Shown here: piece after piece, positions 41,205 to 48,018 of the stretch | Numbering within the stretch: position 1 is the first letter of the stretch | Layout: every line of letters starts with the position of its first letter | NCBI GenBank assembly: GCA_016934855.1 | Contig: JAFGSA010000041.1 | Location: 1 to 48,018 of the forward strand | Origin: Elusimicrobiota bacterium | GTDB taxonomy: Bacteria > CG03 > SLGR01 > JAFGSA01 | Reading direction: 5' to 3' | DNA: 48,018 bases | Notes under the pieces: model-generated | Told to the model about the DNA's origin: nothing | What the model saw: only the letters and a program-made list of their open reading frames with translations | Databases searched by the model: none | Program-made: the position numbers and the translations under genes

Positions 41205-42542
41205 TTAATCTTTGAGCGCATCGATGAGCGATTCAAGGCGGTCGCCCCTGGATGCCTTCAGAACAACGAGTGAATTTTTACCCGCTATCCTGCGTATTAT
41301 TCCGGCCGCCTCACGGGGACTGCCGTACTTATAGATATTATCGACGGGTATCGCGCCGTTTCCGGCGCCTCTCACCAGCTGGCCGGCCATGGAGCCGCCT
41401 GCCAGGAAGTACCTTACGTTTTCCTGCCTGGAGATGAACTCACCGGTCTCGCGGTGCAGTTCTTCCGAATATTCTCCGAGTTCTCTCATTTCGCCCATAA
41501 CAGCAATTATATTTTTTTGGGGGTATATTTTCAATAAATCCTTAAAAAGGGTTTTTACCGACGTGGGATTGGCGTTATAGCAGTCATCCAGTATATCTAT
41601 TTTACGGATCCTGACCAGCTTCATCCTGTGTTCGGCAGACCTGGTTCTCTTCAGCCCTTTCCTTACATTGCCTTCCTTCAAGCCGAAAACCCCCGCAGCC
41701 GCAACGGCTGCAAGTGCGTTGTATACATTAAATGAACCCGCCACGTTTATCCTGTATTCCTTTCCCCCGCATTCGAATACGGTGCCGCCGGAATCCGCTT
41801 TTTTCACGGTGCCTCTTACATCGGCTTCCTCTTCCAGCCCGAACCCGATTTTTTTCATCCCGTACGCCGCCGCGGCCTCCCTTATCCGGCGCTGGTCCGA
41901 GTTATATATCAGCGCGCCTTCGTCACGGAGGCTCTCTGCCAGTTCGAATTTCGCCTTTATTATGTTTTCCACGCTCCCGAAATACCCCAGGTGCGCTTTG
42001 CCTATATTCGTTATCACACCGATATCGGGCCGGGCTATGCCGCAGAGTTCTTTTATCTCGCCGGCATGGTTCGCTCCCATCTCAAGTATCCCGGCCTCGG
42101 TCGACCCGTTCATATCCAGGATGGCCAGCGGCAGCCCTATGTTGTTATTGAAGCTCCGGGGACTGGCCGAGATTTTCATCCCGGTACCCAGGACCGACGC
42201 TATCATCCTGACTGTCGTTGTCTTGCCGTTGGAGCCGGTAACGGCTACTATTCCGGCTCTTAATGTCTTCCTGTATTCCCGCGCTATGTTTCCCAGGGCC
42301 GCCACCGACGAACTCACCCTGATGTCGCATTCCTCTCTCTCCCCTATGGTCACGGCTCCCTTTTTCCTCGCCTGGCCGGCGAAATCATGCCCGTCCGAGC
42401 GGCTGCCTTTTATGCATACGAACAGGGATCCTTTTCCAGCGGCCCGCGAGTCTATCACGGTCTTTTTTACCGTAAAGGACGGATCCGCGTTCAGCCGGCC
42501 CCCGGCCCACGCGCATATGGTTTCCAGAGGTATTTTGTCCAC
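41205..42542 (-). CDS. murF: UDP-N-acetylmuramoyl-tripeptide-D-alanyl-D-alanine ligase
   Basis: A 445-residue Mur ligase adding D-Ala-D-Ala, starting at a GTG at 42542. The ATP loop is TGSNGKTTT (102-110). GILEMGANHAGEI and ITNIGKAHLGYFGS mark the central domain, and DDCYNANPTS the substrate site. A 38-base gap separates it from murE. Confidence 0.96.
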   Translation of the reverse strand: MDKIPLETICAWAGGRLNADPSFTVKKTVIDSRAAGKGSLFVCIKGSRSDGHDFAGQARKKGAVTIGEREECDIRVSSSVAALGNIAREYRKTLRAGIVAVTGSNGKTTTVRMIASVLGTGMKISASPRSFNNNIGLPLAILDMNGSTEAGILEMGANHAGEIKELCGIARPDIGVITNIGKAHLGYFGSVENIIKAKFELAESLRDEGALIYNSDQRRIREAAAAYGMKKIGFGLEEEADVRGTVKKADSGGTVFECGGKEYRINVAGSFNVYNALAAVAAAGVFGLKEGNVRKGLKRTRSAEHRMKLVRIRKIDILDDCYNANPTSVKTLFKDLLKIYPQKNIIAVMGEMRELGEYSEELHRETGEFISRQENVRYFLAGGSMAGQLVRGAGNGAIPVDNIYKYGSPREAAGIIRRIAGKNSLVVLKASRGDRLESLIDALKD

Positions 42543-42580
42543 TAGGCTAACCCTTTTTTATCCCGGCGAAAACCCCGCCT

Positions 42581-44023
42581 TTACAGGTACTTCTCGGCCA
42601 CTTCCCTGTCGGAGAAGCTGATGACCTTGTATCCTACTATCTGGTACTGCTCGTCGCCCTTTCCCGCCAGGAGGATACAGTCGCCCACGCTGGAACTCAT
42701 TATGGCTTCCCTGATGGCTTCCTCCCTGTCGGGTATGACGAAATAGGGAGTGTCAGTCTCCCTTACCCCGAGTTCTATATCCAGTATTATGCTCACGGGA
42801 TCTTCGCTTCGCGGGTTATCGGAAGTCAGATACACCTTATCCGCGTAAACACCGGCTATTTTGCCCATTAGCGGTCTTTTTGTCCTGTCACGGTCGCCGC
42901 CGCACCCGAATATGCATATGACCTTTTTCGACGTTATCTTCTTAAGCGTCCTGAGCACGTTCTCGAGCGCATCCGGGGTATGAGCGTAGTCGATAACGAC
43001 TATCTTCCCCTTTTTCCGGATGAAATCCAGCCGGCCCGCTACAGGCGTCGTCTTTTCCATTATCTGTATTATATTCTGCATGTCTCTGCCTCCTTCAACT
43101 GCCCATGCCATGGCGGCCAGACAGTTATAGATATTAAATTCACCTATGAGACTCGTCCTGACCTTCCTTTTTTCTTTCCCGAAAACGATATTGAAAGTAT
43201 TCCCGTCCATTGATATATTCTCTCCGGTCGCCCTGTAGTCGGCGTCGGGAGAAAGCCCGTACGTGACAGGGCCGCACTCGAGTTCCTTCGCCAGTCTCTT
43301 CCCGTACTCGTCGTCGCAGTTTATGAAAGCGCGCCGGCCGGTCCTTCCCGACAGCATCCCGAACAGCTTTTTCTTGCTCGCGTAGTAATGTTCGAAATCC
43401 TTATGGAAGTCCAGGTGGTCCCTTGTGAGGTTCGTGAAGATCGCGCTGTGGAACCTGAGGTCTTCGACCCTCTTGAGTTCCAGCGCATGAGAAGACACTT
43501 CCATTGTCACTTTCTTTACTCCGCTGTCCAGCATGCTCCTTAAAATAAAATGGAGCTCATGGGGCTGGGGCGTGGTCATGCTGAACTTGCCTTTCTTATC
43601 CGAATAAAAATATCCCGAGGTCCCGATAAGGCCGGCCCTGCCCTCCTGCGACAGTATCCTGTATATGAGATTGGTAACGGTAGTCTTCCCGTTGGTGCCC
43701 GTTACCCCCGTTATCTCCATCTCGGCAGCGGGATGCCCGAAGAAAGCGGCGGACCATCTGGAGAGAGCCAGCCTGGGATCCTCCACCACTATCTGCGCGA
43801 TCCGCGGGTTGTCTACCTTACTGTCGCCGACGAATGCCGCCGCGCCGAGCCTGGCCGCTTCTTCCAGGAATTCGTGCCCGTCTTTTTTCTCTCCTTTCAG
43901 AGCGAAGAAAAGGCTGCCTTTCCTGACTTCGCTGGTATGCGTGGCAATATTGCTGATATCGGTATCGCCGTCGCCGCTGAAATACTGCGGCTTATAATCT
44001 GCGAAGAGCTCGTTTAACCTCAT
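42581..44023 (-). CDS. murE: UDP-N-acetylmuramoyl-tripeptide synthetase (meso-diaminopimelate adding)
   Basis: A 480-residue Mur ligase adding the third amino acid. The ATP loop is TGTNGKTT (107-114). The selectivity motif DNPR (402-405) is the signature for meso-diaminopimelate rather than lysine, so the cell wall is predicted to be DAP type. A late motif reads GKGDE where most DAP enzymes have GKGHE, a substitution near the amino-acid site. The start shares one base with the ftsI stop (TAATG). Confidence 0.96.
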   Translation of the reverse strand: MRLNELFADYKPQYFSGDGDTDISNIATHTSEVRKGSLFFALKGEKKDGHEFLEEAARLGAAAFVGDSKVDNPRIAQIVVEDPRLALSRWSAAFFGHPAAEMEITGVTGTNGKTTVTNLIYRILSQEGRAGLIGTSGYFYSDKKGKFSMTTPQPHELHFILRSMLDSGVKKVTMEVSSHALELKRVEDLRFHSAIFTNLTRDHLDFHKDFEHYYASKKKLFGMLSGRTGRRAFINCDDEYGKRLAKELECGPVTYGLSPDADYRATGENISMDGNTFNIVFGKEKRKVRTSLIGEFNIYNCLAAMAWAVEGGRDMQNIIQIMEKTTPVAGRLDFIRKKGKIVVIDYAHTPDALENVLRTLKKITSKKVICIFGCGGDRDRTKRPLMGKIAGVYADKVYLTSDNPRSEDPVSIILDIELGVRETDTPYFVIPDREEAIREAIMSSSVGDCILLAGKGDEQYQIVGYKVISFSDREVAEKYL

Positions 44024-45714
44024 TACTGTATCCCGGCTTCATTTTCAGGGATGATGTTGAGGTAGTTCAGGGACGCTTTTGCAATCGCCGAGAAAACCGG
44101 CGCCGCCACGTATCCTCCCCAGTACAGCGATTCGTCGGGTTCGTCGAAGACGACTACTATGGTGAGCTTGGGGTCGTCGGCGGGGACAAAGCCGCCGAAA
44201 AGGGCCACGAATTTGTTTTCTTCGTAATTACTGGTTTCCACGTTGAACTTCTGCGCCGTCCCGGTCTTGCCTGCGACCTTGTATCCTTTGACCGCGCCCT
44301 TGTCTCCGGACCCGCGGCGCACGACTTCCACGAGGATATCCCTGAGTTCGGCCGCGGTCTCTTCGCTGATGACCCTTCTAATAGGCATGGGTTCGAAATC
44401 CCTCTCTCTGCCGTTGACTTCGATATATTTTATTATCCTGGGTTCGTACAGTATGCCGCCGTTGGCTACCAGCGAGAAAGCCCCGACCAGCTGTATAGCA
44501 GTTACTCCTATTTCCTGGCCGAACGATATCCTGGAAAGGCTGGTGCCGGACCACCTGTCCGGTTTCCTGAGTATCCCCCTGGTCTCGCCCGGGAGCCTTA
44601 TTCCGGTGAAATTGCCGAACCCGAAATCACGGGCGTACTTATAGAGCATCTTGCTCCCTACCCGGTCGCCTACCTTGGCGAGCCCTATATTGGACGAATG
44701 CACCATGCAGTCTCTGAAAGTCAGCGAATCGTGAGGAGAGAAATCCCTTATAGGGAACCCGCCGACTTCGAATTCGCCCCCTTCGCAGTCTATAATCTCG
44801 TCGATCTCCACGAGGCCTTCCTGCAGCGCGGCCGCCGCGGTCACTATCTTGAAAGTGGACCCTGGCTCGAATATCCCGGAGACTATGCTGTTCTTGAGCG
44901 ACTCTATGTCCTGGGGAACCCCGGAATTGTTGTCATATGACGGGTAGACGCCCATCGCCAGCACCTCTCCCGTATGAGGGTCCTGTATCACGGCCATCGC
45001 CGACTTGGGTTTGTATTTTTTATATCCCGCGATCAGTTCCCTTTCCACTATATACTGGAGGTTAAGGTCAATGGTAAGGCTTATCCTGCATTCGCACGTG
45101 ACATCCTTGTTATCCGAATTATAAAGATGCAGGATCCTGCCTTTAGCGTCCTTTATCAGCCTGTCTTCTACTTCTTCTCCCTTCAGCTGCTCATCGAAGT
45201 TATATTCTATTCCCGAAAGGCCCTGGTTATCTGTCCCCACGCACCCTATCACCCTTGAGGCCAGGGGCGCGTTGGGATAAAACCTGTGGTTCTCCCTTAC
45301 CAGTATCAGACCGTCCTTCTGGTATTTCTCCAGCCCGGATGTCCTGGCGGCGTCTACCTGCCTGGCAAGCCAGATAAACCCCTCGGCCTCGTCTACCTGC
45401 TTCTTTATCCTGTCCCGGCCGATACCCGCGGCCGCGGAGATGCCGGCGAGCAGCTCGTCGCTTATCTTGTTCTGCCTGGGATTGAAACCTATCGAGTAGG
45501 TGTGTCTGTTTATCGCGAGCGGCACGGCGTTCCTGTCCATTATCTCGCCTCTTGTCGGAGATACTTTCTTCACGTGGATGGTATAGCTGCTCTCCGCGAT
45601 GCATTTGAGTTTCTTATGCCTGTTTATCTGTATATCGAACAGCCTGAAACCCAGCCCGCCGTACATCAGCATCAGCACGCCCAAGGTAAATATAAGTCTG
45701 TATTTAATTCTCAA
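44023..45714 (-). CDS. ftsI: Septal transpeptidase FtsI (PBP3, class B PBP)
   Basis: A 563-residue class B penicillin-binding protein. One N-terminal membrane helix (about 6-24) is followed by the PBP dimerisation domain with SPTRGEIMDRN. The transpeptidase active site has STFK (Ser286-Lys289), an SSN motif (HSSNIGLAK) and KTGT (483-486). No PASTA repeats are present. It cross-links septal peptidoglycan together with FtsW. Position between ftsL and murE is canonical. Confidence 0.97.
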   Translation of the reverse strand: MRIKYRLIFTLGVLMLMYGGLGFRLFDIQINRHKKLKCIAESSYTIHVKKVSPTRGEIMDRNAVPLAINRHTYSIGFNPRQNKISDELLAGISAAAGIGRDRIKKQVDEAEGFIWLARQVDAARTSGLEKYQKDGLILVRENHRFYPNAPLASRVIGCVGTDNQGLSGIEYNFDEQLKGEEVEDRLIKDAKGRILHLYNSDNKDVTCECRISLTIDLNLQYIVERELIAGYKKYKPKSAMAVIQDPHTGEVLAMGVYPSYDNNSGVPQDIESLKNSIVSGIFEPGSTFKIVTAAAALQEGLVEIDEIIDCEGGEFEVGGFPIRDFSPHDSLTFRDCMVHSSNIGLAKVGDRVGSKMLYKYARDFGFGNFTGIRLPGETRGILRKPDRWSGTSLSRISFGQEIGVTAIQLVGAFSLVANGGILYEPRIIKYIEVNGRERDFEPMPIRRVISEETAAELRDILVEVVRRGSGDKGAVKGYKVAGKTGTAQKFNVETSNYEENKFVALFGGFVPADDPKLTIVVVFDEPDESLYWGGYVAAPVFSAIAKASLNYLNIIPENEAGIQ

Positions 45715-45741
45715 GCCGGCTCCGTGAAATTCCCGATACGT

Positions 45742-46107
45742 TCATTTTGCCTGGGCATCGTCGGGGGCGAATATACCCTTAATATCGGCCACATATGAAT
45801 AAAGGCTCTTTTTGTTTCTGCAGAGCATCCTGTTCCCGTCTACCTCGATGAGGTTGTCGGCGCTCTCGGGGATATCCATCCCGAACTCCCCCCTCGCCCT
45901 GCTCTCTATGACGGACAGTGACCCGCAGACCTGCATGTCTTCCAGTATCTTCTGCTGTCTTATCTCCTCAATGCGGAGGTCCTCTCTCAGCTTTGTTATC
46001 CTGTACCCCATCCTGAAGATGGTAATCTGCTGCCAGGTCACGAATGACAATAACAGGAATATGCTGCTGAATATGACAATGTATGATTTTATAGTGGCCT
46101 TTGTCAT
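45742..46107 (-). CDS. ftsL: FtsL-like cell division protein
   Basis: I use the ATG at 46107, which overlaps the rsmH stop as ATGA; the frame is open 7 codons further up. The 121-residue product has a short basic start, one membrane helix (about 7-26) and then a coiled-coil-like heptad segment (ITKLREDLRIEEIRQQKILEDM). This is the FtsL/DivIC layout: small, bitopic and poorly conserved, recognised mainly by size and position between rsmH and ftsI. It would bridge FtsQ and the FtsWI synthase. Confidence 0.8.
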   Translation of the reverse strand: MTKATIKSYIVIFSSIFLLLSFVTWQQITIFRMGYRITKLREDLRIEEIRQQKILEDMQVCGSLSVIESRARGEFGMDIPESADNLIEVDGNRMLCRNKKSLYSYVADIKGIFAPDDAQAK

Positions 46108-47051
46108 ATCGTGTCCGTTATTTCGCACCCCCTCAGGTGAGCGGACCTTGACGGGGGATTAGAGCTCACTTCTTCGGCGGCCGGCCGGATGGCCTTCAGC
46201 ACCCGGACCCTGGGCCTTATACGCCCAGCCTCGCACCTGCATTCCGGCAGACCCGGCGGGCACATGCACTTCCCCGAATGCTCGAGGAAAATATTTTTTA
46301 TGATTCTGTCTTCCAGGGAATGGTACGTGAGAACGGCGAGTTTCCCGTTTCTTTTTATGATCTTCAGGCAATTCCTGACCCCGCGGGCTACTTCTTCCAG
46401 TTCGCGGTTGACGTGTATCCTGACAGCCTGGAACGTTTTCGTGGCCGGGTGGATCCTGCCGGATCCGGCGCGCTTGGCCCTGCGGACGATTTCCGCAAGT
46501 TCGGCCGAGGTCTTTATTTCCTTCTCTTCTCTTCTTTTAACCACTTCTCTGACGATCTTTCTATATTCCTTTTCCCCGCCGTATTCTCTCAGTACTTTTT
46601 CTATTTCGAGCGCCGGCGCGCTGTTTATCCACATCCCTGCCGTGAACCCCTGCCCGGTATCGTATCTCATATCAAGCGGCTCGTTTTTAAGAAAGCTGAA
46701 ACCTTTTCCGCTTACTTCAATATGCCGCCTTGAGAAACCCAGATCCAGCAGTATTCCATCAACATGATCAATACCAATGCTGTCAATAATTTTTTCAGAA
46801 TCACCGTATGAACCGTGAAACAGCTTAAAACGTATCTTTTTTTCCGAAAGTCTTTTTCTCGCAGCATCCAGTACCTCCTTGTCTCTGTCTATACCTATGA
46901 GAAGTCCTTCCTGTCCCAGCCTTTCCCCTATGACCTCTGAATGCCCCCCCTCCCCCACGGTGCCGTCGATTACAATACCGCCCTTTTTCGGATCCAGCAA
47001 ATCTATGATTTCCCCCGGCATTACGGGTCTATGATAAACTGAATAACTCAA
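46104..47051 (-). CDS. rsmH: 16S rRNA (cytosine-1402-N4) methyltransferase
   Basis: A 315-residue SAM enzyme starting at a TTG at 47051, 14 bases after mraZ. N-terminal YHRPVMPGEIIDLL and the SAM loop DGTVGEGGHS (29-38) are typical, followed by GIDHVDGILLDLGFS and the C-terminal LAVLTYHSLEDRIIK signature. It methylates C1402 in the 16S decoding centre. A second gene of the cluster in most bacteria, formerly mraW. Confidence 0.96.
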   Translation of the reverse strand: MSYSVYHRPVMPGEIIDLLDPKKGGIVIDGTVGEGGHSEVIGERLGQEGLLIGIDRDKEVLDAARKRLSEKKIRFKLFHGSYGDSEKIIDSIGIDHVDGILLDLGFSRRHIEVSGKGFSFLKNEPLDMRYDTGQGFTAGMWINSAPALEIEKVLREYGGEKEYRKIVREVVKRREEKEIKTSAELAEIVRRAKRAGSGRIHPATKTFQAVRIHVNRELEEVARGVRNCLKIIKRNGKLAVLTYHSLEDRIIKNIFLEHSGKCMCPPGLPECRCEAGRIRPRVRVLKAIRPAAEEVSSNPPSRSAHLRGCEITDTI

Positions 47052-47065
47052 ATCCTGTGTTTTCT

Positions 47066-47497
47066 TCAGCTGAAACTTTCCAGTTTTTCAGCCAGGTCTT
47101 CGTATTTTTCTTCCGACTTCTTCGAATATTCGCGCCAGTTGTCGGGATTCCACATCTCTATCCTGTTTATCATGCCGAGAGCCATGCATGAACCGCCTAT
47201 TCCCGCGAACTCCAGGAGTTTCTCCGGGACCAGCACCCTGCCCTGGAAATCGCATTCCAGCGATTTTGCCCTCGACAGCAGTATTCTCAGAAATCCCCGC
47301 GTGTCTTTCTTCGTCAGGGACATGGTCTTTATGTTATCCGCGATCCTGTCCCATTCGTCCCCGGGAAAAAGAAATAGGCATTTTTCCAGTCCCGCGGTTA
47401 CTATCCAGCTTTGTGATATCCTGAATTCCGCGGGTATGAAAAACCGCCTCTTGTTATCGACTTTCCTTTCGTATTCGCCTATCAGTCTATTCGCCAT
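47066..47497 (-). CDS. mraZ: Transcriptional regulator MraZ
   Basis: A 143-residue protein with two tandem AbrB-like swapped-hairpin halves. The first has GEYERKVDNKRRFFIPAEFR (Arg for the usual Gly in DxKGR), the second CDFQGRVLVPEKLLEFAG and RIEMW. MraZ forms rings that bind repeats upstream of its own gene and repress the division operon. Three such 10-bp boxes cover the start of this gene, so autoregulation is likely. Confidence 0.96.
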   Translation of the reverse strand: MANRLIGEYERKVDNKRRFFIPAEFRISQSWIVTAGLEKCLFLFPGDEWDRIADNIKTMSLTKKDTRGFLRILLSRAKSLECDFQGRVLVPEKLLEFAGIGGSCMALGMINRIEMWNPDNWREYSKKSEEKYEDLAEKLESFS

Positions 47498-47520
47498 TTT
47501 TCACCACTTTTCACCACAAC
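47491..47520 (-). promoter_or_regulatory. MraZ operator: three 10-bp direct repeats
   Basis: Three contiguous 10-base blocks, best read on the - strand, share the core GTGGTGA or a close variant: 47520-47511, 47510-47501 (AAAGTGGTGA) and 47500-47491 (AAAATGGCGA). The last covers the mraZ ATG (47497-47495). The AAAGTGG word with 10-bp period matches MraZ boxes described in Mollicutes and Firmicutes. Confidence 0.75.
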
Positions 47521-47523
47521 ATA

Positions 47524-47552
47524 ATAATATACAAAAATAATATTATTGTCAA
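47524..47552 (-). promoter_or_regulatory. Promoter of the mraZ/division operon
   Basis: On the - strand a perfect TTGACA (47552-47547) is followed by a 17-base spacer and TATTAT (47529-47524), one base from consensus. The start of transcription would be near 47517, inside the first MraZ box, leaving a leader of about 20 bases. Confidence 0.75.
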
Positions 47553-47593
47553 GTTGTTCAAAACAGGTGGAAAACCGGCATATTTAGGGGCTG

Positions 47594-47651
47594 CCGGTGC
47601 GGTTTATTTATAGACGACAAACGCGGGTTCTGAGGCGGATTCCCGCACCGG
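47594..47651. repeat. 9-bp inverted repeat upstream of the mra promoter
   Basis: CCGGTGCGG (47594-47602) and its exact reverse complement CCGCACCGG (47643-47651) are 40 bases apart. The second arm also sits in a near-palindrome (about 47640-47660). This stretch is GC-rich compared with the A/T-rich flanks. No T tract follows, so it does not look like an intrinsic terminator; it could be an operator. Function unknown. Confidence 0.4.
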
Positions 47652-47728
47652 TGTGGGGAAATATACGGTTACAAGCCGCATTTTCCGGGCTGAAAAGCGG
47701 CCGGATTACGGGTAAAAAAAGCAGGTTT

Positions 47729-47970
47729 AGATGGATGAAAGATGCCAGATGCCAGATGTGAGATGCCAGATACGAAATCAAGTTGCTAGTTGCTGGCTGC
47801 TAGTAATACGTGAAGTGTATCTCGGAAAGCGTGAAACGAAAGAAAAATTATAAGTTGTAAGTTATAAGAGAAGATAAAAGATGCTAGATGAAATAACAAA
47901 TGACAAATAGCAAATTACAAACAATATCAATCAAGTTTTAAGTTATAAGCTGTAAGCGATAAGACTATGA
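47729..47970 (+). repeat. Long 7-bp-phased array with drifting words, non-coding
   Basis: From 47740 on, cutting the sequence every 7 bases gives runs of related words that stay in one phase for more than 220 bases: AGATGCC-type (47740-47774), GTTGCTA-type (47782-47802), GTGAAAC-type (47810-47844), AAGTTRT (47852, 47859), GATGNNA (47880, 47887), TNNCAAA (47894, 47901, 47908, 47915) and NNNTAAG (47936, 47943, 47950, 47957). The + strand is purine-rich. No ORF or RNA gene is recognisable. Bases 47971-48018 are A/T-rich with no clear feature. Confidence 0.75.
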
Positions 47971-48018
47971 ATAGAATAAATTCGTATTATAAAAAGGGAT
48001 TGGGATGGGAATCTTAAA

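Noticed and set aside
47729..47970. CRISPR array or leader
   Set aside because: Units are 7 bp without spacers, the word drifts, and there are no cas genes.

Overview
The window is almost wholly bacterial coding sequence: about 42 protein genes, no RNA gene and no recognisable mobile element. The peptidoglycan is probably meso-diaminopimelate type (DNPR motif in MurE), the envelope probably Gram-negative (lipoprotein maturation genes, surface glycan cluster), and a type IV pilus retraction ATPase sits beside ftsZ. The split coenzyme A genes, divergent omega-like subunit, DUF116 beside fmt and heavy gene overlap suggest an uncultivated lineage. Omnitrophota or a neighbouring phylum is my best guess, from general familiarity and not from any search.

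Region 1 (1-11127, + strand) is a tight run of surface-glycan or glycolipid genes: the tail of a toroid carbohydrate-active-like protein, two SAM methyltransferases flanking a B12-binding radical SAM enzyme, a DUF354 glycosyltransferase-like protein, a glutamine-dependent asparagine synthase-type amidotransferase, a polysaccharide deacetylase and a GT-C membrane glycosyltransferase with a TPR tail. A DUF1015 gene ends the run. Together they look like a pathway that builds, methylates, amidates, deacetylates and transfers a cell-surface sugar.

Region 2 (11150-21639, - strand) carries housekeeping genes in the order gmk, rpoZ-like, coaC-like, coaB, type 4 UDG, priA, def, fmt, DUF116, htpX and an M16 protease. 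A clear sigma70-type promoter lies in front of gmk. The two strands meet tail to tail at 11.13 kb with only 22 bp between stops and no visible terminator.

Region 3 (21684-47497, - strand) is the division and cell wall cluster: mraZ, rsmH, ftsL, ftsI, murE, murF, mraY, murD, ftsW, murG, murC, murB, ddl, ftsQ, ftsA, ftsZ. It runs straight on into pilT, a PgeF/laccase-domain gene, proC, mtnA, ileS, lspA, lgt and rluD. Gaps are usually a few bases or overlaps. Upstream of mraZ is a near-consensus promoter followed by three 10-bp MraZ-type boxes, the last covering the start codon.

Region 4 (47521-48018) is non-coding. Beyond the promoter it holds a GC-rich stretch with an inverted repeat, then a strand-asymmetric array in strict 7-bp phase for more than 220 bp, in which the word changes gradually from block to block. 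The mraY-murD gap, the longest inside the mur/fts genes, is exactly ten heptads long and shares several words with that array. These two arrays, and a CoaC-like protein that has lost its catalytic cysteine, are the most unusual things in the window.
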